Source: Bacteroides intestinalis
Lineage (GTDB): Bacteria; Bacteroidota; Bacteroidia; Bacteroidales; Bacteroidaceae
NCBI RefSeq assembly: GCF_902364365.1
Contig: NZ_CABJDN010000007.1
Span: 186,001 to 250,000, forward strand
Length of the DNA stretch: 64,000 bases
Direction of reading: 5' to 3'
Part shown: positions 54,604-61,149 of the stretch, in pieces
Position numbering within the stretch: the first letter of the stretch is position 1
Layout of the letters: each line of letters starts with the position of its first letter
Position numbers and translations under genes: made by a program
Notes under the pieces: model-generated
Seen by the model: the letters and a program-made list of their open reading frames with translations, nothing else
Databases searched by the model: none
What the model was told of the DNA's origin: nothing

Positions 54604-55461
54604 TTATTCCCTATACGCTTTCGGTGACATTCCTGTAAGTCTTTTGAAATACTTACCAAAGAAGGATTGGGACGGAAAATTAAGTTCGTCACCTATTTGC
54701 TGTATGGTCATATTGGTCGATCTTAACAGTACCTTGGCTTCGAGCACTACATATTCATCGATCCATTCTCCTGCGGTTTTTCCACTATAACTTTTAATGG
54801 TCTGCGAGAGATATTTAGGACTCAGACAAAGCCTGTCTGCATAGAATTCCACTTTTCTCTCTTGTTTATGGAATGCCTGTACTTGCTTCAGGAAATTCCG
54901 CATCAAGACTTCACTTCTCGTTTCCTTAGTACCATCGGGCAGTTTATGAAAGTAATAACCCAATCCATAAAAGAAAGCAATGGTGAGATGGCGGATAATT
55001 TCCATACGGTTAGGATTATCTGTCACTTTGATTACACTTTGTACCATCTTACAATAAGTCAGCATGGCATCCAGTTGTTTATCTGTTAGTGGTATGACCG
55101 GTTTATTACGCACCGAAAGGAAATTCGAGAACCGATCAGGTAAGTTCAGGCTCTCATTGAATCGTTCAGACATAAGTATATAAATCCCTTCAAAATCATC
55201 AGAACAATATTCATGCTCTATTATCTGACCCGGCAAAACGATGGATATGGCTGGCGCTTTAATCTCAAAAGGTATCATATCCACCCTCCCTTTAGACTCT
55301 CCTTTCAGGCAAATGCCACAAATAGTCATATCCATTTTGAAAGGCCCCGTATGTGGTTCTACTTTCTCATTTCTGTAAATATAGTAGTCGTCATTCAGGA
55401 AATTCACATTCTCCATCCCTTCCAACTTGGAACGCCAGTTCAGTGATATAAGATTCTTCAT
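54604..55461 (-). CDS. AraC-family transcriptional regulator
   Basis: 285 residues. N-terminal sensor half about 1-175 with a cupin-like pattern (IKAPAISIVLPGQIIEHEYCSDDFEGIYILMS). C-terminal AraC DNA-binding domain about 185-285: first helix-turn-helix ERKVEFYADRLCLSPKYLSQTIKSYSGKTAGEWIDEYVVLEAK, second MTIQQIGDELNFPSQSFFGKYFKRLTGMSPKAYRE. Divergent from the outer-membrane protein gene at 55651 and upstream of the MATE gene, so either or both may be targets. A good promoter lies just upstream. Confidence 0.92.
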   Translation of the reverse strand: MKNLISLNWRSKLEGMENVNFLNDDYYIYRNEKVEPHTGPFKMDMTICGICLKGESKGRVDMIPFEIKAPAISIVLPGQIIEHEYCSDDFEGIYILMSERFNESLNLPDRFSNFLSVRNKPVIPLTDKQLDAMLTYCKMVQSVIKVTDNPNRMEIIRHLTIAFFYGLGYYFHKLPDGTKETRSEVLMRNFLKQVQAFHKQERKVEFYADRLCLSPKYLSQTIKSYSGKTAGEWIDEYVVLEAKVLLRSTNMTIQQIGDELNFPSQSFFGKYFKRLTGMSPKAYRE

Positions 55462-55478
55462 ATATGTGTTTTTGACAA

Positions 55479-55510
55479 CAAAAGTAGGCTATAAAAACAG
55501 ATAAGCCAAA
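55479..55510 (-). promoter_or_regulatory. Promoter of the AraC-family regulator
   Basis: On the minus strand TTTG (55507-55510), a 20-base spacer and TACTTTTG (55479-55486), 17 bases before the start codon. Near-perfect Bacteroides promoter. Confidence 0.75.
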
Positions 55511-55572
55511 CTAGTAAGTGTTTTCGTCCAACATTCCATCCAAAAGACCTTTCTCCCGGCCAGCATCCCCTG

Positions 55573-55580
55573 TACTTTTG
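55573..55580 (+). promoter_or_regulatory. Probable -7 box for the outer-membrane protein gene
   Basis: TACTTTTG, matching TAnnTTTG, 70 bases before the start at 55651; no strong -33 box seen. Confidence 0.45.
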
Positions 55581-55650
55581 CGCCAGTTTATAAATCAACA
55601 AATGAGTAGAGAAAAATATAAAAAATTCAACAAATCTATTTAAAAACGAA

Positions 55651-56655
55651 ATGCAAAAGAAAATATTTATTACAGTAGCGTTGTGTCTCAGCATCTGCAC
55701 AGTCAAGGCACAGAAAATCCCCGATTCACTGGCTCAAGATTTCAGAAACTTTCTTGCCAAGAACTTCTCTATGTATCGTACTGTAAACCTGAACTGGGAA
55801 ACCAAGTGGGCACACAATTATACATTTACACAAGATGGAAATGAACTGGAAAAAGGAAAAAGACGCGACCTGCACAAGATCAGTTTTTCTACCATGATCC
55901 CTGTACTGAAATTGAAGAAAGTATCGTTGTATGCCAATGTGCAATACAGAAGCTATCAGTTCGATGCGATTGAGAAAACCCACTCCGCTACGTCAGCTAT
56001 ATTTTCACAAGACGGGTATGACTACTTTGCCGGAGGACTGAATGGTACCTACTATATTAATGTATTCAACAAACCGCTGGCTCTATCCGCCTCCGTAATT
56101 GCAGACGGTTGGGACAAAGGTTTTGGCAAAGTACAAGGGTTATTGTCTGCCGTAATGATTTTCAAGCATACAAAGACTACCACTTTCACAGCCGGCATCA
56201 TGGGGATGACCTTATTCAGTAGTATCCCGATTATGCCTATCATTTCTTACTGGCATCGATTCAATAATCCGAATCTAAGCGTAGACATCACCATGCCAAG
56301 CCAATTTTACATGAGATACCAACTGAACAGTCATCGTTTTTCCGCCGGAGCTTCCATGACAAGTGATAATTTCTACATGAAACCCAACCTGAAGAATGTG
56401 CCGGACATCTGCTATTTCAGCGAAGCTACTTTAAATCCGGAAATCGTTTACGAATACATCATTAACAAACACTTTTATCTGGTTGCACGCGCAGGAGCTT
56501 CCATGGTGATGATGGCCGGACTTTACAGCGATACAAGAAAAGGCATAAAAGTACGAAACGAAGAAGGCCAGACAGAAGTGGAACCATTGGTGAAAATGAA
56601 ACGGAACATGGTTCCTTTCTTCAATCTGGGAGTTTCGTATAGCTTATTTAAATAG
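55651..56655 (+). CDS. Outer-membrane beta-barrel protein, DUF6268-like
   Basis: 334 residues. Signal peptide MQKKIFITVALCLSICTVKAQ. The mature protein consists of alternating amphipathic strands typical of a 10-14-strand barrel (YANVQYRSYQFDAIEK, YFAGGLNGTYYINVFNKPLALSASVIADGW, RYQLNSHRFSAGASMTSDNF) and ends VPFFNLGVSYSLFK with a terminal aromatic residue. I cannot assign a transport substrate. Divergent from the AraC regulator, which may control it. Confidence 0.7.
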   Translation: MQKKIFITVALCLSICTVKAQKIPDSLAQDFRNFLAKNFSMYRTVNLNWETKWAHNYTFTQDGNELEKGKRRDLHKISFSTMIPVLKLKKVSLYANVQYRSYQFDAIEKTHSATSAIFSQDGYDYFAGGLNGTYYINVFNKPLALSASVIADGWDKGFGKVQGLLSAVMIFKHTKTTTFTAGIMGMTLFSSIPIMPIISYWHRFNNPNLSVDITMPSQFYMRYQLNSHRFSAGASMTSDNFYMKPNLKNVPDICYFSEATLNPEIVYEYIINKHFYLVARAGASMVMMAGLYSDTRKGIKVRNEEGQTEVEPLVKMKRNMVPFFNLGVSYSLFK

Positions 56656-56831
56656 CGGCTAAAGATTTTCTTCACTTCTGCAAATGCTTATCGCACTGAT
56701 GCGTTTCCGATTAACGAACGAGCATGTATTGAAAATTATTTCTGTGTTTATTATTCATAAATCAAATATCCCCGCCGAACCGTTTTCATATACTTATGTT
56801 CTTGTCTGGATATAAAAGTATAACAACGAAT

Positions 56832-56885
56832 ATGGATTCTCTTCTTGATCTGAGCGGAAGGGTAGACATAGTAACCGGTGATTGA
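56832..56885 (+). pseudogene. Fragment of a short-chain dehydrogenase N-terminus
   Basis: Seventeen codons, MDSLLDLSGRVDIVTGD then stop, match the beginning of SDR enzymes of the gluconate 5-dehydrogenase type (usually LF-DL-x-GKVAIVTGG). The nucleotide-binding GxxxGIG and everything after it are missing. It lies 43 bases upstream of the choloylglycine-hydrolase-like gene and looks like the stump of a deleted gene. The region 56656-56928 otherwise holds nothing I recognise. Confidence 0.5.
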
Positions 56886-56928
56886 TACTTACAGATAATT
56901 CAAATCATAAATATATAAATACTTCATT

Positions 56929-57909
56929 ATGTGTACAAGAGTAGTATATTCAGGAACCAATAAAATGGTAGTAACCGGTCGTTCAATGGACTGGAAAACA
57001 GAGATGCATAGCAATCTTTGGGTATTTCCGAAAGGAATGGAAAGAAATGGAGAAACCGGAGTAAACTCATTACAATGGACATCCAAGTATGGTAGTGTGG
57101 TGGCTTCTGCTTTTGAAATAGCCAGCACGGACGGAATAAATGAAAAGGGGTTAGTGGCCAATCTACTGTGGTTACCCGAAACCGAATATCCGGTAAGGGA
57201 TAAAAGTAAACCTGGACTTGCCATTACAGCATGGGTACAATATATGCTGGACAACTTTGCCAGCGTAGATGAGGCTGTTAGTTTCATTGATGAAAACACC
57301 TTCCAAGTGGTATCCGATAAGATGCCCGACGGCTCTCGCCTGGCTACTTTGCACCTATCAATCTCTGATGCAACAAGTGATTGTGCAATATTCGAGTATA
57401 TAGGTGGACAACTGACCGTCTACCATAGTAAGGACTATAAAGTGATGACAAATTCCCCTACCTACAATAAACAATTAGCACTGAACGAATATTGGAAATC
57501 AATTGGCGGGTTAAGTTTCCTGCCCGGAACCAATCGCCCCTCAGACCGTTTCGCGAGAGCCAGCTTTTACATAGATGCACTCCCTAAAACTGATGATCAG
57601 AGAATCGCGATTGCAAGCGTATTCAGCGTTGTCCGTAATGCTTCAGTTCCTTATGGTATCTCGACTCCCGAATCTCCTGAAATATCCACGACACAATGGA
57701 GAACGGTTTCGGATAGTAAGAACTTGCGCTATTTCTTCGAGTCAAGCCTGACACCGAATACTTTTTGGGTAAACTTACAGGAATTGGATCTGTCAGAAGG
57801 AGCACCGGTACTTAAATTGTCCATAGCCAATGGGGAAACTTACCACGGTAATGCAACGAAAGACTTTAAACCGGCACAAGCTTTCCGATTTATGGGAGTG
57901 AAAGATTAA
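56929..57909 (+). CDS. Choloylglycine hydrolase family (linear amide C-N hydrolase)
   Basis: 326 residues. Starts MCTRVVYSG with Cys2, which becomes the N-terminal nucleophile after Met removal, then VVTGRSMDWKTEMHSNLWVFPKGMER and SKYGSVVASAFEIASTDGINEKGL, all typical of bile salt hydrolase/penicillin V acylase Ntn enzymes. Later MTNSPTYNKQLALNEYW carries the conserved Asn-Pro-type loop (here NSPTY). Unlike many Bacteroides homologues there is no signal peptide before the Cys, so it should be cytosolic. Could cleave bile salt amides, penicillin V or acyl-amino-acid signals; sequence alone does not decide. Confidence 0.88.
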   Translation: MCTRVVYSGTNKMVVTGRSMDWKTEMHSNLWVFPKGMERNGETGVNSLQWTSKYGSVVASAFEIASTDGINEKGLVANLLWLPETEYPVRDKSKPGLAITAWVQYMLDNFASVDEAVSFIDENTFQVVSDKMPDGSRLATLHLSISDATSDCAIFEYIGGQLTVYHSKDYKVMTNSPTYNKQLALNEYWKSIGGLSFLPGTNRPSDRFARASFYIDALPKTDDQRIAIASVFSVVRNASVPYGISTPESPEISTTQWRTVSDSKNLRYFFESSLTPNTFWVNLQELDLSEGAPVLKLSIANGETYHGNATKDFKPAQAFRFMGVKD

Positions 57910-57937
57910 CCGGATTTGATTGAGTATACATATAAAA

Positions 57938-57972
57938 CAGTGCAGCTATTCCACTAAAGGAATACTGCACTG
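57938..57972. terminator. Bidirectional terminator between convergent genes
   Basis: CAGTGCAGCTATTCC pairs with GGAATACTGCACTG (one bulge), between the hydrolase gene and rsgA. Confidence 0.7.
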
Positions 57973-57984
57973 CCCATATAGAAA

Positions 57985-59040
57985 TTATCGATTTGCTTTA
58001 CGCTTCTTCACCTCATCCACGAGTTTTGAAAAAGATTTATCCCTTTTACGCTTTTCATGTTCGGAAGTAGAGAAATGCCACGCTTCCCGTCGAAGTTTCA
58101 GATAACTTTCATAAACCTTACGGTCCAATACGCCACTGCTTACCGCTTCTAAAACGGCACATCCTGGTTCGTTGATGTGCTTGCAATCCTTGAAACGACA
58201 TGATGCAGCATAATCTGAAATCTCCAATACCTCTGCAAGAGAATCGGGATCATCAATGGCCAAGCCAAATTCCCGGACGCCCGGAGTATCGATTAATACA
58301 CCTGAACCGTCCATCAATACCATCTCCCGACGAGTAGAAGTATGTCTTCCTTTTCCCGTGGACAGGCTGATATCAGACGTTAGTAATACCGATTTCTCGC
58401 AAAGCGCATTCACCAGAGAACTTTTCCCTACACCTGAAGAGCCGACAAACACAACCGTTTCGCCTGCCGATATAGACTCCCGTAATTGGAGAATCATCTG
58501 AGGTTGATGAATACTTGTAAAAAACATCGGTATCTGACGGGCAATGTGTCTGATCTGTTCTTCAACTTTCTGCTTGTCAAACCCTAAATCAGCCTTATTG
58601 AACACCAATACAGGATTAATATTCTCTTCCTGCATCTGAACCATGAAACGCTCGGCTCTGCGAACATTGAAATTATCATCAAGACTTTGCACGATAAATG
58701 CCTTGTCAACATACGAGGCAATGGCCTGTTTATCGGCAACCGTTCCGTTTTTCTTGCGATATAAAGTCCGTTCACGAGGCAGCATATCCACTATAATCCC
58801 TTTATGTTCGTCGAATGGTTGAAAAAGCACCCAATCACCGGTACAAGGGAGTTCAAAGTCTGATTTTCCATACATCATATTCCCCGTCAGTTCGCACTGA
58901 AACAGCCCGTTTTCTGAAACGACCTCGTAGCATGTGCGGTGTACGATGGATATACGGCCATGTGTAAGAGCATTGTATGTTGACTCTTGCTTTAGTTGGC
59001 TTAACTTGTCATTCCAACCGTAATTATTCAAATGAATCAT
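57985..59040 (-). CDS. rsgA: Ribosome small subunit-dependent GTPase RsgA
   Basis: 351 residues with the circularly permuted GTPase order that defines the family: G4 VFNKADLG, G1 [16 protein letters not shown]3 [11 protein letters not shown], preceded by an OB-fold (about 20-100) and followed by a zinc knuckle ([14 protein letters not shown]). It checks and releases late 30S ribosomal subunits during maturation. Starts 4 bases inside the end of the methyltransferase gene (ATGA overlap), indicating coupled translation. Confidence 0.95.
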   Translation of the reverse strand: MIHLNNYGWNDKLSQLKQESTYNALTHGRISIVHRTCYEVVSENGLFQCELTGNMMYGKSDFELPCTGDWVLFQPFDEHKGIIVDMLPRERTLYRKKNGTVADKQAIASYVDKAFIVQSLDDNFNVRRAERFMVQMQEENINPVLVFNKADLGFDKQKVEEQIRHIARQIPMFFTSIHQPQMILQLRESISAGETVVFVGSSGVGKSSLVNALCEKSVLLTSDISLSTGKGRHTSTRREMVLMDGSGVLIDTPGVREFGLAIDDPDSLAEVLEISDYAASCRFKDCKHINEPGCAVLEAVSSGVLDRKVYESYLKLRREAWHFSTSEHEKRKRDKSFSKLVDEVKKRKANR

Positions 59041-59816
59041 TGTTCTATCTTTTTTGCAATGAAAAATGTATAACCGTAGAATGCTTTATACTTACTGTAT
59101 AGTTCTTCTTCATCAAACTGAAGCGAACTGAATTCTTCGGCGATCTTATTTCCCGCATATTTATGAAGGAAGATTTTCTGAGCTTCAATCTTTGCAGCAA
59201 AGTAATGTTCTGTCCAGCTATTTTCCGGCAGAATAAATGTGGCGACGGGAAGATAACCTGCTTTGTGTATCTTGGCTACCTGATTGGGAATCGTATCTAT
59301 TTCAGGATACGCATTCACCCAGAAGTCATTGATTTCCGCAGGACGTTCGTCAGTAAACCACGAACTTTCAGAAACAGCAATATATCCTCCCGGTTTCAAA
59401 TATCTACGCCACTCATTCAGCCCCCGTTCAAAACCAATATTATAAATGGCTCCTTCCGACCAGATCAGGTCTAATTCCTCATGCTGAAAAGGAAGGTTGT
59501 CCATAGAACCGACAATGCCTTTCACTCTGTCCTGCAAACCTGATTGCTTTGCATCGCGATTGAAGATATCAATAAAGTCGGGAAAAAGGTCAAGTCCGGT
59601 GATCTGCCCGGAAATATGTCCGGCCAATACCATTGTCTGTCCTCCTGTTCCACAACCGATGTCGGCGATAAGGGATTTGTCGGTGAGACCATCTATAAAG
59701 CTCAGCGCTTTCAGTGTTACGTCAGGACTTCCGGGTCCTTGGCGTTCCATATTGGAGAAGAAGTCACAGATTAATTTAAGTTCGAAATCGTGAATTGTTT
59801 TATTTTCGTTACTCAT
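59037..59816 (-). CDS. Class I SAM-dependent methyltransferase
   Basis: About 259 residues from Met at 59816 ([13 protein letters not shown]); an in-frame Met at 59849 adds 11 residues without homology and is less likely. Rossmann methyltransferase motifs: [16 protein letters not shown] (motif I), [41 protein letters not shown] (motif post-I/II) and [16 protein letters not shown] small-molecule methyltransferase; the acceptor is not evident. Translationally coupled to rsgA. Confidence 0.85.
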   Translation of the reverse strand: MSNENKTIHDFELKLICDFFSNMERQGPGSPDVTLKALSFIDGLTDKSLIADIGCGTGGQTMVLAGHISGQITGLDLFPDFIDIFNRDAKQSGLQDRVKGIVGSMDNLPFQHEELDLIWSEGAIYNIGFERGLNEWRRYLKPGGYIAVSESSWFTDERPAEINDFWVNAYPEIDTIPNQVAKIHKAGYLPVATFILPENSWTEHYFAAKIEAQKIFLHKYAGNKIAEEFSSLQFDEEELYSKYKAFYGYTFFIAKKIEQ

Positions 59817-59905
59817 TTTCTTAATGTATTTTGCATACACGGAAAGCATAACAATGCCTTCATCATTGTACGCAGATTAAATTTGAATTATAATAATAGA
59901 AAACT

Positions 59906-59968
59906 ACTCTCGAAAGGAGTTATCCGAGAGTAAACGAAAGGACAATCTGTATCAGAAACACAGATTGT
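59906..59968. other. Two small hairpins upstream of the EamA and methyltransferase genes
   Basis: ACTCTCG/CGAGAGT (59906-59931) and ACAATCTG/CAGATTGT (59942-59968), the second followed rightward by TTTATT. Could be a leftover terminator or a leader structure. No riboswitch consensus recognised. Confidence 0.35.
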
Positions 59969-60111
59969 TTATTAAACCAAATCCGATTTGAATGTCTTTG
60001 TCATGGCGCAAAGGTAAATAATATTTTGAGAATACAAAAATTGAAGTCAGACAAGGCAAGAAAAAGCAAAAAATTCAGGAGTTTGCAATGATAATATATA
60101 AAGGAAAAATT

Positions 60112-60119
60112 TACCTTTG
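60112..60119 (+). promoter_or_regulatory. Probable -7 box of the EamA transporter gene
   Basis: TACCTTTG matches TAnnTTTG, 42 bases before the start at 60162. Confidence 0.5.
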
Positions 60120-60161
60120 CAGCCCCAAAGAAAACCAGAACTAAGAAATTATTTAGTGTTT

Positions 60162-61100
60162 ATGAATACAAAGGTCAAAGGATATATATTGGGAGCTGTT
60201 GCTGCCGCCACTTATGGCATGAATCCCCTCTTTACCCTTCCGCTATATAAGGAAGGTATGAATCCGGACTCTGTTCTTTTCTTCAGATATCTGTTTGCCA
60301 TTCCCATCCTGGGGATTATGCTCAAAGCGAGAGGCAGAAGTTTCAGTCTGAAACGGAAAGAAATAGTACCGTTAGTCATACTGGGATGGTTGGTTGCCAT
60401 TTCTTCTCTTACCCTGTTTCAAAGCTATAACTATATGGAAGCCGGTATTGCCTCAACGATACTGTTTGTCTATCCGATTTTGGTGGCACTGATTATGGCT
60501 GTCGCCTTCAAGGAGAAAGTCACATTACAAACAGTCTTATGTATCTTTCTGGCTTTAAGTGGTATTGGATTACTATATAAAGGAGGAGACGGTACAACGC
60601 TTAGTCTGGTTGGCGTCGGATTAGTCATGGCATCGGCCCTCTCTTACGCTATCTATATCGTAGGGGTAAACCGACCGATATTAAAAGATGTGGCAACACT
60701 GAAAGTTACTTTTTATGTATTGCTTTTCGGCCTGTCGCTCTTTTTGGTCCGTGTAGATTTCGGGCAAAGCCTGCATGTTGTCGATAAATGGTATTTATGG
60801 GGGAATCTGATTGCATTGGCTATCTTCCCTACAGCCATATCCTTCCTCTGTACTACGCAAGCCGTGCAATATATAGGTTCAACCCCTACAGCCATCCTCG
60901 GAGCCTTGGAACCTGTAACGGCTGTATTCTTCGGAGTCATGATCTTCGGGGAAAGCCTGACACCCAGATTGTGCTGCGGAATTGTACTGATTATCCTGGC
61001 TGTGACGTTTATTGTAGCCGGAAGCAATATTACGACACAATTGGTACGGTTCAGGAAGCTGTTCCCACGATTACCATTAAAGCACACTAAAAAAGGTTAG
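60162..61100 (+). CDS. EamA/DMT-superfamily metabolite transporter
   Basis: 312 residues from Met at 60162 (MNTKVKGYILGAVAAATYG); an earlier in-frame Met at 60117 falls on the predicted -7 box and is rejected. Ten membrane helices in two EamA repeats: ATYGMNPLFTLPLYKEGMNPDSVLFFRYLFAIPILG, YMEAGIASTILFVYPILVALIMAVAFKEKVTLQTVLCIFLALSGIGLLY, and YIGSTPTAILGALEPVTAVFFGVMIFGESLTPRLCCGIVLIILAVTFIV, the last with the conserved Glu-Pro of the second repeat. Exports or imports a small metabolite; substrate unknown. Ends close to the sensor kinase gene on the opposite strand. Confidence 0.9.
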   Translation: MNTKVKGYILGAVAAATYGMNPLFTLPLYKEGMNPDSVLFFRYLFAIPILGIMLKARGRSFSLKRKEIVPLVILGWLVAISSLTLFQSYNYMEAGIASTILFVYPILVALIMAVAFKEKVTLQTVLCIFLALSGIGLLYKGGDGTTLSLVGVGLVMASALSYAIYIVGVNRPILKDVATLKVTFYVLLFGLSLFLVRVDFGQSLHVVDKWYLWGNLIALAIFPTAISFLCTTQAVQYIGSTPTAILGALEPVTAVFFGVMIFGESLTPRLCCGIVLIILAVTFIVAGSNITTQLVRFRKLFPRLPLKHTKKG

Positions 61101-61149
61101 GTTTCAGTCATCTCAAACTTACCGGCATCCTCCTGAAGAAGAACCATAC

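Noticed and set aside
59906-59968. A SAM-related riboswitch ahead of the methyltransferase gene
   Set aside because: The two hairpins are simple and carry none of the conserved loops of known SAM or SAH riboswitches.
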